Origin: Selaginella moellendorffii
Lineage: Eukaryota; Streptophyta; Lycopodiopsida; Selaginellales; Selaginellaceae
NCBI RefSeq assembly: GCF_000143415.4
Contig: NW_003314352.1
Location: 260,402 to 324,401, forward strand
Direction: 5' to 3'
DNA length: 64,000 bases
Position numbers and translations under genes: made by a program. Below, one piece after another: positions 42,964 to 55,684 of the stretch; the first letter of the stretch is position 1, and each line of letters begins with the position of its first letter. The notes under the pieces were generated by a model, which was given only the letters and a program-made list of their open reading frames with translations, ran no database searches and was not told the DNA's origin.

Positions 42964-44414
42964 CCATCCTCTCCTTTAAAAAATGAAAAGATGATGGCAA
43001 TAAGCTAAATGGAACATTTGGAGCTTCTGTTAGGTGATTATGAACTACCACAAGAATTTGAAACTCCCACAAAACCACTAATAAAGTTGTTGACAACCAT
43101 GATTGGAACAAAACCGAAAACTATGGCACAAGCATCAATTGACTATGGAATCTCAATGAATCAATTACAACTCTATATGTAGCAATCAAATGCTCAAACC
43201 AACCTCGAAGCCAAAACTTTGAACTAAAGTAAAGAGGCAACATATAAGTACATTACTCCGAGTCCCTTAGGGACTAATACAACATTGAGAGCACACTCTC
43301 AGAAAAACTAACAAAACCATAAGCACAAATGCCCGGTGCTACTTTAGGCCATCTGCCTCCTAAGTGACTCCACTGCAAAACTTGAAGCCACTTACTACAC
43401 TCCATGACCTGCGAGACTTGTTATGGAACGCTCCTACTTCCGGTCCCAAAACAATGTCTAATCACGACAAAGCTCCAACTTGTACCTTTAAGCAAGGTGT
43501 GAACATCCTCCAACTCAAGACTGAAGTATGCTACCTTGCCTCCCATATGAGACAAATGCACTAGTTCATCTTCGACTAAGTCCTAGCCCTATAATAAGGA
43601 CTAGAGAAAAGGCATGAACCTCCTCTTAAAGGAGTGAACTCCAAAGCAGACATTGGAGAGGAGATATATAGATCCTTACGTGTATAACACTGCATCAACC
43701 CCGTTGGCCACTAGCCCCAAATTGTGGTAACAATCTCTATCACTAGAACCAAAAATCCTCCTTTCCCAATCTTCCTCCAAATGAGACTTTGAGAACTACT
43801 ACAATCCATGAAATGCCATTACAACAAAAAATACATCATACATTTAAGTCTATTTATTAATAATCCTCTGAGACCACTATTAACTTATACTTACGATTAT
43901 AAGTAAAACTTATCTCTACATCAACATGTAAAACCTATATTAACTCAAATTTATGACATTTGTCTTTGCTAACACTATATATAGGAGATTAAACTCATTC
44001 CATTTGTCCTCCACATTTTCCTTATGCCCTCCTTAAAAGAAAATGTCCTGAAACACCAGCTCCATTTGGACTCATTGCACTCATCTTCACTCCATCATCT
44101 ATATTTGGCCTCACTCCACTATTACATATATTCAACTTCATTATGTCAAAATTGGATGTTCCATTTAAACTTAATATACTTGTCCTCACTTCATAATCTA
44201 TATTGTTTATCCTCGCTCCACAATTATATCCACTTATCCTCACTCCATTGTTGAGACTAGACTCTCGTAGGTCCTCTCTACCTCCTCCTCTGAAAAAAAA
44301 AATATTTGAAGTGTTAGAGCAAAAAAGAGAAAGCGAGAAAATTGAGAAAAAACTTTGTAGAAGAAGAAAAAGTGTATAAAAAGCATTAGAAAAGGAATTT
44401 ATAACAATTGGCTA

Positions 44415-44970
44415 TAAACTCTTGAATTTAGACATCCCAAGAGGTCATTCAGCCCAATACTACAAACTTAAGAATGTTTAACCCCAAGTATCCTAATATC
44501 CTTAATCGATTGGAAAAAAATGTTCATGAGCCCTTTCCCTTTATATTTGAACCTTTATGGATCATCTCTTGAGTCCATTTCTTTGGTTGCTTACAATCCA
44601 CTATACTTCCCTGCAAGTTTATGCCCTCGTGAACAAAAGTTGAGAGCCATAACTCTCCCAAGAGCCTTGCTCTTTTAACACCCTACCCTTCAGGTTGAGC
44701 CCAACTGGAGCAAATTTGACTTGCCAAATATTAATTTTAATGTGTGATATGATTTCCTTAGCCAACTAACAAAGTCAAATCCAAGACCATTTTGATACTA
44801 AATGTAATTTTTTGAATTTAAACTTTTCAAGAGGTCACCTAACCCAATATTACTTAAACCCAAAGATGTTTAACCCCAAATATCCCAAAACCCTTAACCG
44901 ATTAAAAAAAAGGTTGCACTCTTGCTTATGGGCCCTTCCCTTTATATTTAAACCTTTATAGATCATCTTT
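44415..44970. repeat. Pair of direct repeats of about 165 bp inside the small LTR element
   Basis: 44415-44580 and 44805-44970 share GTTTAACCCCAA, CCTTAA-CGATT and CCCTTCCCTTTATATT. No coding meaning is evident. Confidence 0.6.
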
Positions 44971-46178
44971 CGAGTGGGGAAATCAAAGGCTTGGGGAAAT
45001 TAATATAAAAATGGGGAAATCAAAAAAAGGATATGTGTTCAAAGCTTGGAAAATAGGGGACTTTCTATCATAAAATACTTTAGCCACCACAATATAAACA
45101 AAAGATTCACACTACTCAACCTCTTCAATACACATCTCAACACTTGAGATGGGAAAATCAATAATAATATCCACACTCTTAAGGGAATGCATAACTTATT
45201 AAGCAACAATAGTAAAGCAAAAGCTTTTAATAGCACTCACAAGTGGGGACACACACTCAACCCAAAACTCTAGCTAACATGACTCAACCCTTAGAACAAG
45301 GAAATACTTAACACTAGAATTGATCAAAGATTCTACCAATGAAATAAAAGCAAGATTCTCAACTTCATGGATATACTTAACATTCAGATTAGTATGAGGA
45401 AGACATAAAATACTCAACTCAACACTAGATTGAGAATGAGAATTATAAAAGTCACAAATGATTGACATGCCAAGAGAAGGAAACATTGTAGATGAGGAAA
45501 AAACATTAAAAATATGAGAAAGTGGCTCATAAGAAAAGGTTATTAAAGAGCAAAAGGTAAAAAAAAAAGGATTAGATGGCAGATTGAAGCACCTATCTCA
45601 TAAAATCTTTTCATCTCCAAAGTTATCTCCATAATAATCAAATTTGTTATCACAATCTAAAATCCATTCAAGCTTGTAAAAATTTTTTTTTCCATAAACT
45701 CAATCTTTGAATATTCTTCAAGTACCAGACTACATCATCCATAGCTTACCAATCAATATCACAATCACACTCCACATTAATAGGAAATGGTAGAACACCA
45801 AAAATATAACAAGCTATATAATCACATCCCACAAAAAATAGAGACACCAACACACCAAGGATAAGTGCAACATTAATATAATCACACCCCACAGCACTAA
45901 AAGTTCAATCCAATAAAGTAGTATCAACAAGTTTAAGTGATATATTTTTTAATCAATGATGGTGTGGTATGGTAGAAGAAAAGAATGCAATGAAGATTAG
46001 AAGAAAGAATAGACCTAAACACAATAATATCTAAAATTCTAGATCTTGCAAAAAGCTAATATAGATCTAAATCTAAAAGAGAATGAGGAAATAAGGATAA
46101 AAGCACAATCTTGAACACTAGAGTGAAGCATTGCCAAAAAACTTTTGCCCTTTAAGGATAAATTGCAATGCCTCTCAA

Positions 46179-46351
46179 TGTGAGTGTTCAAGATATAAGA
46201 ATAGGTATATTAATTGAGGTTTAAACCCTTATTTATATACAAGAATAAATGAATCAGATTTAGTCCCAAATGGTTATAATACTATAATTAGTGTATTACT
46301 TAGCTAGGATAATACATGTATATATATATACATATATTTATAAACCATACA
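46179..46351 (-). repeat. LTR copy of the small element (5' copy if minus)
   Basis: Partner of 42797-42963. AGTT follows directly at 46352. Confidence 0.65.
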
Positions 46352-47600
46352 AGTTCAAATTGGTAGATGGTATGTGGCAAATTTTGGTATTGTTTTTTTC
46401 AGCATTATATAAAAATATAAATATGCTCTTTTTCTTATTCTTTCATATGGTTTTTCCATATAATTTTTTATAGCTCAAAGATTATAGTTCATTGATACAT
46501 TGTTTTATGTGGTTATCCTCTTTCTTATATGATCAATTATTTCTTTCTAGCTTTCAAGGAACATTTTTGTCTTGGCCTTTATGATGATATCAAGGATCTT
46601 ATGCTTTCTTAACTAGATTCAACATCTCTCGCAATGGCCATAAATCCTATTATTTGTTATGACAATCATTTGTAAAAATGTCAATTGGATCTTTGTTATC
46701 AAACCTTTGTTTTTTATCCATAAACAAAATATAGTTCCAATGGAGATTGAAGCTATTTGTTAATATCATGTCTTCAATGTTGAACAATAACCCTAGATTG
46801 AAAACCACCTCTAAATGTATTGTAAATATGCAAACAACTTTGAAGAGTACTATCTTTGTTGTCCTCATTGGATGTTGCACTTCTAGTTCCAATAACACAA
46901 ACGTCCAATCTAATTAGGGCTATTGGACTAAACAACTCCTTTGTTCTTTCTCATCTTGGCTATATTCCTTCTCAAATCTCCAAACGTTTTTATATTATTG
47001 CTCATTTTTAGTCTCTTATAACTAAGAGTGTATAATTTCTTATGCATTCTCCTTTAACGACCACAATATTGAATTTATATTCAAGTGGTGGATGGTCAAT
47101 ATCTCCATCACATACAAAATTAAGCTGGTGGAGGTGATAGCATTTGGGACTTGTTCTAATATCTATTTCAACATTATCTCAATACCAAAAACTTTCATCA
47201 TTATTGGTCTTCTTTAGTTTAAGTTGTTAAATCTAAAAATTGATTGGAAGTAGTGTGATGTTAATTGAAACAATTTGATTAACATTTTCTTTTCTTCTCT
47301 TCTTTTCTAAGTCCTTTTTCCTCTCCAATTAGCTGAGTTAGTCATTGTGATTTATTTTCACCATAGCTAATCATCTATCATCTTCTTGTGTTGCAAACAA
47401 GCTAGCTCTTTCTTCCAAATGCTAACATGAATGTTTATGGAAAGGAAGTCACCATCATTTAATCCAATTTATAATCTTCACTATTGGAGTTAAAAGCATT
47501 ACATAGATATATCAAGAAAAACCTTTTCAAAGGTTTATTCAACATTCTTGATCTCCTATTGATACGCTTGAGATGCATCAAGAAAAGATGGCTCTTTTCA
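46352..47600 (+). pseudogene. Decayed sequence with a possible gag fragment
   Basis: Around 46550-46680 the plus strand reads FKEHFCLGLYDDIKDLML, a stop, then LDSTSLAMAINPIICYDNHL. This resembles the end of a Ty3/gypsy-type gag core. Nothing else in the 1.2 kb could be assigned, and stops are frequent. Confidence 0.3.
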
Positions 47601-47837
47601 TCTAGTGGTTGATTATTTCAGCCTGAACAAATAAGCTTCTAGTTGTCTCTTTTCCTTGGGATGAGGATCACGACTGCTAAGTATCCAGGACAGAAGCAAA
47701 AAGGCTGGAGAAACGCTCTGTGACGTCAAGCTGAGGGAACTTCGCAGGCAGAGGATGAAGAGATTGACGGTGCATGTGTGGATGTTGGGACTCCGAAAAA
47801 GTAAGTCAGGAGCTCCCAGAGCTGGAACAGTGCAATA

Positions 47838-48168
47838 GCATGGTTAGGGACTTCGCCATTGCCAAGCTGAGGAGTGGATGACAAGGCTGGCAGTGGAAGA
47901 GCTACACGACACTGAGAACGTCAGCCATTGGGATCCACCAAGGCTTGTCCACCAAGGCCTGTCAACACTAGACAGACTTGAGAAGCCTTGACATAAAGGG
48001 TTAATTTTAAACGTCGTGAGATTATGGAGATGAGCTCTTCCAATTCGGCTCATTGCACTACTTCACACCATCATGGCCGAGCTGCGCAACATCAGAATGA
48101 TCAAGCCCGACTCCATCCGCCCCGATGCTGTTTGCTCGTTTCTCAATGCTCTGGACAAGTCAATGCTA
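47838..48168 (+). pseudogene. Fragment of an unknown gene, left copy of an inverted pair
   Basis: It matches the reverse complement of 49070-49430 (shared words AGGGACTT-GCCATTGCCAAG, GAGCTCTTCCAATTCGGCTC and GCTGTTTGCTCGTTTCTCAA). The better-kept copy is on the right; this one has many changes. Confidence 0.6.
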
Positions 48169-48169
48169 C

Positions 48170-48445
48170 GCATTTTCCCATGAGTAGAGAAAGTCTCTTC
48201 TATCCACCATAGCTGGGCTTGTCCTTGTCCTTCTCCTCCTCCACGAACACCCCCACAGAGAGCCTCTCGTAGACATCCATCGCGCTCCCGCCCCTGGCGC
48301 CATCGCGCACCACTTCCTTCAGCATTCGCCTCCACACAGCGTCCGATGGCGACACGTCTTGTTGACGAGGGCCAGCCTCCGACATCGCGAGGCGACAGCA
48401 ATCCCAGAATCCCAGCCAGGCAGCCAGGTCGAAATTCATCAATTT
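48170..48445 (-). pseudogene. F-box/PP2-like gene fragment related to the gene at 56460
   Basis: On the minus strand the sequence follows the first part of the intact gene at 56460-57554: LAAWLGF..., then SDAVWRRML, KEVVRDGA and MDVYERLSVGVFVEEEKDKD. Deletions in the F-box and before VRDGA, and a stop soon after the EEEKDK block, break the frame. It is a partial duplicate of the F-box end only. Confidence 0.8.
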
Positions 48446-48499
48446 CCTATATGCTTATTACAGCACGATGAACGGATCTTTTGTGTGTATGTGAGAATA

Positions 48500-48845
48500 T
48501 TCTACCTAAGGCTCTTTTAAAAGCTCCTTTCGCGCGGGCCTGGCTGATGCGCGAAAATCCATTCTTCAAGCGGCTGGCGGGACACGGCCGCCACACGCTC
48601 CTGCTGTGAACAAGAAAACGGGGAGACCTCAAATGTGGTCTACAGGCAAGCTTCCAAACGCTTGGCCCTTGCACACCAGCTGCGCCCACACTGCGTCGCG
48701 GGCTGACAGCCACGACAGGATTTCCAACTCCAAGTCTGCTGACAAGCTGCTCATTGCAGCTGCGGCTGCTGGAGCTCCATGGCTGGATGCCGCCATGGGC
48801 CGCAAGGCACTGCATTCTCCGCTCACAGTTTTTCAAGAGCCCTAG
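48500..48845 (-). pseudogene. Second F-box gene fragment
   Basis: A minus-strand frame (48629-48826) has Ala-rich residues followed by LSADLELEILSWLSARDAVW and QLVCKGQAFGSL, the F-box pattern, and stops 38 residues after the motif begins. No C-terminal domain follows. It may be a fragment or the start of a gene lost downstream. Confidence 0.55.
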
Positions 48846-48949
48846 ATGATATTTAAAAAAAAAAACAATATATTGGGATCCTGCAGAAGACCTGATGTGC
48901 TGAAGCTTTGTTCATTGTTCCAAACCGAGAGATGCCAGGGACGCTGGTC

Positions 48950-49439
48950 CTCCCTTAATGGTTTTCTTGGTGCTTGGCAGCCAAGGTGGTGATTGCCGAC
49001 CACGCTTCACTTTGATGTAATTGTCAGAGCGGCGGTAGTAGGCGAGTAGAGTGTAGGAAGTAAGAGACGATGGACTCGTCCGGAGCATTGAGAAACGAGC
49101 AAACAGCATCAGCTTGATTATTCCGATGTAGCGCAGCTTGGCCGTGATGGTGTCAAGTGGTGCAATGAGCCGAATTGGAAGAGCTCCATACCACCTCCAG
49201 TCTCTTGGATTTGTTCTTCGGCAGGACTGGCTTTGGATCTCCCTGTAGTGCTTCTCGAGCAATTCCGCCAAGTGTTGATGTGCCTTGGTTATCTCCTCCA
49301 GGATCCCAATGGTAGACATGTTGTAGAACACAATATTCTCGGTGTTGAGTAGCTCTTCCACAGCTAGCCTGGTCATTCCACTCCTCAACTTGGCAATGGC
49401 CAAGTCCCTGACCATACGGACCATGCGCATAAAGTGACA
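48950..49439 (-). pseudogene. Fragment of an unknown gene, right copy of the inverted pair
   Basis: A 172-residue frame (48912-49430) begins MRMVRMVRDLAIAKLRSGMT and continues NIVFYNMSTIGILEEITKAH. I do not recognise the family. The pattern of conserved short helices suggests a real protein, but the frame has lost coherence after about 100 residues. The left copy is at 47838-48168. Confidence 0.45.
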
Positions 49440-50236
49440 TAAGAACAGTTTTAGAGCATCTAGTATAAAATTAACATGTAAAATAGAATTAAATAGAGTT
49501 TGGCACTATTTTAGTATATTAATGGCCTAATGTAAGAATATAAATACTTTATGGTATAGAACTTATGCTTAGACCCAAGCCAGAAGCCAAAAGTAAAACA
49601 AGAATAGACATGTAAGTGGAAGTTAAACTATACCTTAAATTTGTCAACTACTATACATTTAGAATCCACACACCCCACCCCCTTTGAGGAATACATACTT
49701 TGGGCTTTCACCCTAATCCCAGGAGTTAGTTTTTGGGACAATCAAAATATGGAATGGCTTTAAATTGCAAATTTAGACATAAGAGCAACACCATTGTATT
49801 TAGAATGATCTCTTTTCATAAATATTCTAAATTAGGAAATCTAGACACTTTCTATAAATAGCTAATGGGATTAGACAGAACTAATATAAAGGGTATAATA
49901 GTGAGAGTGTCTTAACGGATGTGGTAAATTATCACTTAACGAGTTTTAAGGGACCAAACTCAATATTGCAAAGGTTTTTTAACCGTAACAAGTGCAGGCC
50001 AACAAATGAATTTCTCTAACCAAGTCTAGTATATTTAATTAATAGCATTTAGGAATTTTGTCCTTATACCCTTCTAACCAAGTGCACATGTGAAGATTAG
50101 TTTCTCAACTAACTTGGGTAGAGACTGAAAAACGATTTAGCAATACCGACTTTCTACCATCATAACAGTAAGGAAAGAATATTTAAAAAAACTAATTGAC
50201 ATATAACTTTTGATACCCGCAGTTACATTTGCGACA
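49440..50236 (-). repeat. Solo LTR of the chromovirus family
   Basis: The minus strand starts TGTCGCAAATGTAACTGCGG at 50236 and follows the LTR at 10512-11425 throughout, including the GGGTGAAAGCCCAAAGTATG word. The left end is diffuse. No internal element sequence adjoins it. Confidence 0.75.
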
Positions 50237-51430
50237 AATATGCCTATATAAACTAGATCTAATAAAAAATCTACATTTGACCAAAATTAACATTGACAAA
50301 TATAGCTTACATTGGATCAACATGTTTTAATAGATGACTTTCACCATTGATGCCATTTCCAGGCACTCTTGGTCACTTGTTTCCCATTGACAATGTATTC
50401 CCTCTGCTTTAGAGTTTTGAGTTTGAGTGGTATTCTTGTGTAGATCATAGATGCTAATGAAGGCTAGTGGCTGGTTCATTAACCAAAGGATGCTTGGCAC
50501 GATTTCAAAATACACAATTTGGTATTTGCCACATTCACAAACCATTATTCAATATGAAAATCCCACTTAGACTTTGGAATTTGAGTGTACATATTGGTGT
50601 TTAGGGTTGTAGCTTTTCCATATTTCTATTCTGCCTGAAATGCACGAGAAAATGCCAATGGGGATGAGGAATTCGAAGATCTTTTGTCAAATCCAGATAC
50701 CCAAAGCGTCGAAGAGATAGCAGGGGAGCATGTTGCCTCAGAAATTAGTGGATCAACAACAATGCCCCCTTTGGAAACTATAGCAGTGAGGTCCTTGTTC
50801 TGACTGTGCAACCTATTTGACAATGGTCACATCTCAGAAGCGTTGCGGTCTAAGATTCTATAGGCTTTGTTTGGGATAGGGGAAGTAATCTTTGCTCAAG
50901 TATTTTATCCTTCATGGAGTGGTAGATTAGGGGAATTGAAGGTGCCTTGTTCTTCCAGATTATTGGATCATTTTCTTATCAATCATGCCAAAGGTAGAGA
51001 GACATGTGCTGTGTTGTCATAAGGACATGCCAGCTTACACTTTTGGCAATAGACTTGATTATTGCACGTGCAGGTAAGTGAAAAACTAGTGTTGTTGAGT
51101 TTTAATTTACGATTTTGCTTCCAAGACTAAGTTGTGCAGTCTACAAGGAGGAGTGTACATTTTGTGAAGCAGGAATACTAGCACAGTCTCCTACTACATC
51201 CCTATAGCATCACATTTGTGCCTCAGATCAAAGGTAAAATCCATCTGCTGGGAGGATCTCTGTCCATGGAAAGCAAAAGATGCCTAGAGAGGTAGGACTG
51301 CTGCTTTTGAAGCACTGCTAGGAGGGAAGTACTTGGAGGTACTGCCAAGCTTTCTTCGACCCAAATCAACAATACAAATTGCCATTTCAATGTCCATCCT
51401 ATGAAGAACACATCCACATGTGGCTAGTCA
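50237..51430. other. Unassigned, possibly 5' part of the transposase relic
   Basis: No gene is supported. A GT-type intron start (CAGGTAAGTG near 51072) and a short frame ending CHKDMPAYTFGNRLDYCTCR suggest decayed exons. Confidence 0.3.
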
Positions 51431-52372
51431 CAAATGCTTGCATGCAATCTCTCCAACCTAATGGTAGGGGTATGTACAACATTTTGTGCCCACATTGTCT
51501 ATCCAGCTTTTAGGCACCACATTTGCTGCTTATAAGGGATCCATGGAACCTAGCGATGCAACTACATTGGGACAGCTTTCAGTTTGTGAGAACCAAACAA
51601 AGAATGAATGTTCTGGAGCAATGAATGTGAAGGTTTTGAATCTTGGGCTGGAAGGACCTTCAGCAACAACCATGACTCTACCAGTCATGTATATTTCAAA
51701 GTCTTAATTTGAAGCTGGAATGGACAGTCTAAATGCATTCCTTGACCTACTTGTGAAGGAGTTAATCAAGTTGTTTGTCAAGGGTGTGGAAGTGGAGTAT
51801 ACACTTCATTTGCAAGAATATGGTGGTCTGCCTAGAAAATTCAAACAAAGAGTTCTACTTGTCATCCCGGCTGATCATCCAGCCTAGTACGAGTTGCTGA
51901 AACTATTTGTAGGTACTTTTTGGATTTAAATATTTAATGTTTGTGGTTTGCTTACTTGAGCAACTTATGGATGCCTTTAACTATTCTATACTACGTGGGA
52001 AATATGCTTGTAGGAAATGCAAAACTCCTATGACTAAGGAAGGAACACACTAGAAACACAATGATATTTTGTGCAACTCAATGGAGCCCATAGAAAAAAG
52101 AAGCCTTGATGAGATTTATGCATCTATATTAGAGCTTGAATTTACCACAAATGCATCTCACAAGAAGAAGCTGCAACAGGATAGTGGAGTACGCAGGGAA
52201 AACCACCTCTATTGGCTATCCAACATTTATGAGTATGCAATAGTCGATTTTTCATTCAATAAGTCACTTTTTACTTTGGCTTTCAATGTGATTACTTGCA
52301 ATCAAGAAGTCTCTATCTTGATGCATTTTGGAAGTGATGGTTTTACAAGTGGTGAATTGTGGGATGGATAGT
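51431..52372 (+). pseudogene. Tnp2-like (CACTA/Plavaka-type) transposase relic
   Basis: One frame, broken by TAA at 51705 and TAG near 51886, reads MNVKVLNLGLEGPS, then AFLDLLVKELIKLFVKGVEV and RVLLVIPADHPA. In the neighbouring frame LRGKYACRKCKTPMTKEGTH follows at about 51990, then GVRRENHLYWLSNIYEY. The order FL-PLV-EL, a DxPA-like block and GK-AC-xC matches, from memory, Tnp2-type transposases of plant CACTA elements and their relatives. It is decayed and has no visible termini. Confidence 0.5.
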
Positions 52373-55079
52373 GGTAAAGCACTAAACCATTTTACCTAAG
52401 CCTGCTATTAAAAACTTGGGATGCAATGCTCAATTCTTTTTTAGGGAATCTTGTTATCGCTCCTTGAGTAACTTGGTGTTGGATTAGTTTTGAGTTTGGT
52501 TGGAAAGAGAGTGGCATGAGTTTATTTATATTATGAACAAAATTGGTGGTATTTGGTGTTGTAAATTTTTATCGTGGAGTGTAACATTTATATTGCATTT
52601 TGTCAAATAGAGTAGGTATTTGATACTCACATAAACTTTTGAAGTAGTAATGTGGGCTTGTTCATGATGTTGTTCAATTAGTGATAAAGTCATTGTGATT
52701 TTATATCATATCCATGTGATAATAAGCAATGTGTTTACAAAGTTGCTTAGTCAAACAATAATCAACTCCAATATGGTTGATAGTGAAGTTAGTCTACTTA
52801 TATGTAGTAGCATTGAAGTAATTTTGACTTTGTTTTCAATAGTGATTTATAATATGCTAAGCTTAAATTAATATTTTGTTTCTTTGAGAGTTTGCCCATA
52901 AAGTGTTGGAAAGGGTTATAGCATTCACTTTCTATAGCTTATTGGTGAATCTATTGCATTTGGAATAAATTATTGGATAGTAAAACTGTGAAGTTAAGGC
53001 ATTGGCATTGTGAATATTTGTGTTAATGGAAGTGGCATTGTTATTTTGAGTGATGAGGAATTTTCCTTAGACCTTGATATTTTATATCATTTTTTTTGTT
53101 AATGTTTTGGCTTTACATTGGATTTTGGAGGTGATTGAAGAAGAGTGTTAATGCATTATGGATATCCAAAGATATAATCTTTATGATCAAACCTTGGATG
53201 TTTATTTTGCATTTAGTGAATGTCAGTGTTAGATATCGAAAATATAGGTATGATGTTTAAGGCTTAAACATACTATGGGTTTTGAGAATTTGTGTTGAGG
53301 TGAATTTATGTGAAGTTGTTAGTAGGAGGAAGTTGATTGAGTCTTGAAAGTTTATATTCCTAGATTAAGAGTCATTCTTTCTCTAGGATAGAAAATTTTT
53401 CATAAATTTTCTTACACTTCTCCAATGGCTGATCTGTTAATCACTTTGCTTGAAAACCATTCCATTTTCATAAGCCAGTACAAACTAGTGAAGGGGTTGG
53501 AGTTGACTTTGGTTAACTTAAGACTTTAGTAGATAGTTTGTATGATGTAGCTCGAAAAGGATGTTGACTTTTGGGGCTAAGGAAATTGAGTTGAATAGAG
53601 TTTGGAGTTGGTGTGGAAAAGTGGCTATTACGCTTTTCTAGAAAGGTGACTCTTGTGCTTTTCTTTTATAGTGTTGTGTTTGGTAGCAGGTTACACCTTG
53701 CATTTTATTAAACTTTATGAGAGTAGTGAGTTCTCACTGATCTTGATTAAGTCTTGGTAGTCTTGCACCTTGGTTGAGTATAATGATGTTTAACTTAATT
53801 GTTTGAGATTGAGGTGTTAATACCTATATTATAGCTTTGTCTATGAGGTACCAATATGAGTTCATCTCATGGTTTTCACTTTAGTTTCGACTAAATGTTG
53901 ATCATGTATAGTTAACTTCTTCAAAGCATACTCAAAGCTATTGACTAAATGCATTAGTAAGCTTATTGCAATTGAGTTAGATTCGAGTGGTCATTTAGTT
54001 TGTGCTTGTCCATAAACCTTCATCTCATACCTAGTGTAAGTATATAACTCGATGATGCGAGTTTAGTGTTTGGGTTTTATAGAAGATAAGTTGAAAGAGT
54101 GATTGTTGGTTGCTTAACAACTAGTGATTGTTTGTAAACTTTGTCAAGGACATTTGATACGTGCTTCGCTCGATGATGATTTGGCAATGATAGGCTTGCT
54201 TTACCAGATAGTGTTGCAGAGGACCGTGTCGTTAAACTTGCATGGTTTTTCCATGTTGGTATATCAATTCCACCTTTGTCGATATCATTTGATTGCGCTT
54301 AGTCTGTAGTGTTGGATTTCATTGAGTCTTGGACTTGGTGAATCACTCCTTGATGATGTGTTATTTAAAACTGAGTATTATTGAAGGATTGATTTCAAAT
54401 ACTGACTAAGGTATTTTTAACATTGGTTAGCTTTGTTGCTAAAGAGTTTTGGGTGGTAATTCATTCTTGCTTTGTATTAACTTTATTATGGTGTTGATGA
54501 CATTGAAGTGATGCTTTATTGTTAATATTGTTGATATTAAGATTCAAGTGAGATAAATTGTCTCTCCTTAGATATGATGTTAAGTTTTATTAGTTTTGAT
54601 GAAGATAGTATTAATAATTTGGGTATAGCTTTGTGTTATTGACATTTATGCATTTGCTAGTTAGCAACTATTTTGGCATTCAAATGAGCTGAGTGGTAAG
54701 TTGAGTTAGCCTAAGCGCAAACTTGTGCAAACTAAACATCTCAATTCATTTTATGAGCCCAAGCACAAGCTTACACAATATGGTACAAAAGGTAATCAAA
54801 ATCTATACTCAAGGAACGAATATGAAGTCTTAGCACCCAAACATATACCCACTTGGATCATCATTTTCATCTTTATATATACCATGAGACTAGTTGCTCA
54901 ATCTCATTGTATAGTACTTGTTGAGATGTATCCTCTAATACCAAATGTAATGCATGTGGTTTTTACCCTTTATTCTATGGTGATTTACTATAGAATAACC
55001 ACGAAGTGGAACATAAACCCTCCATGTGTTATATGTCACATTCCATGTGTCCAAGGACAATGGTGTGAAACTTGAGTTT
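52373..55079. other. AT-rich non-coding stretch
   Basis: I see no gene, repeat partner or RNA gene here. Short frames are all under about 120 codons and have no recognisable motif. Confidence 0.5.
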
Positions 55080-55684
55080 CAAGGCCTTGGGCCATTAAAC
55101 GAAGGTACAAGCCAAACTCCTAAGCATGAAGATAAGGAGTGATAGAACTGGACCACAAAGCAACTCTTAAACATATAACCTAACAAACGAAGGGATAGGA
55201 GTATGAAGCGACTTAGAATAGTCTTAAAACATTCAGCATCCCAATGCCAAGACCAGCACGTAAAATGAATATTGATGGCCTAACATGAGAATATGGGTAC
55301 TCCACCAACTAGCATGGTATAGAATTTAGGTTTAGACCCAAGTTAGATGCAAAACAAGAATAAACATGCAAGTGGGAACTAAACTATGCCTTAAGTTGAT
55401 TAGTTATGCTCAACCTACCCACTATCCCTACTATATATTTGGAACCACCCCATAGCCCCACCCCAACTAGGCTAAGTATGCTTAATTAATAATATGTAAG
55501 AATTCTGTCCTTATGTTTGTCAGGTCTAAGTACACTCAAAATGCCCATATAACTCCACTAACACAAAAAGGACTGATAAAAGGTTTAGCAATACCGACCT
55601 TTTGCCGTAGTAGCAGTAAGGAAAGAATATCCGAAAGGGCTAATTAATAAGTAGTTTTCGATACCCAAAATCACATTTGCGACA
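55080..55684 (-). repeat. Solo LTR of the chromovirus family, internally deleted
   Basis: The minus strand starts TGTCGCAAATGTGATTTTGG at 55684. The copy contains the CCCACTATCCCTACTATATA word also found near 12660 and, inverted, in the LTR at 10512-11425. A deletion joins CCCCAACTAGGC to AAGTATGCTTAATTAATA. The left end is uncertain. Confidence 0.7.

Larger units (their letters stand above)
42797..46351 (-). mobile_element. Small LTR element without recognisable genes (LARD-like)
   Basis: Direct repeats at 42797-42963 and 46179-46351 (about 170 bp) begin TGTGAGTG and end near TACA. In minus orientation they read TGTA...CACA, preceded at the left copy by a purine tract (AAAGGAGAGGATGG). AGTT (or AAGTT) lies directly before 42797 and directly after the right repeat, fitting a 4-5 bp target duplication. 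I find no gag or pol in the 3.2-kb interior and no clear primer-binding site. Confidence 0.6.
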
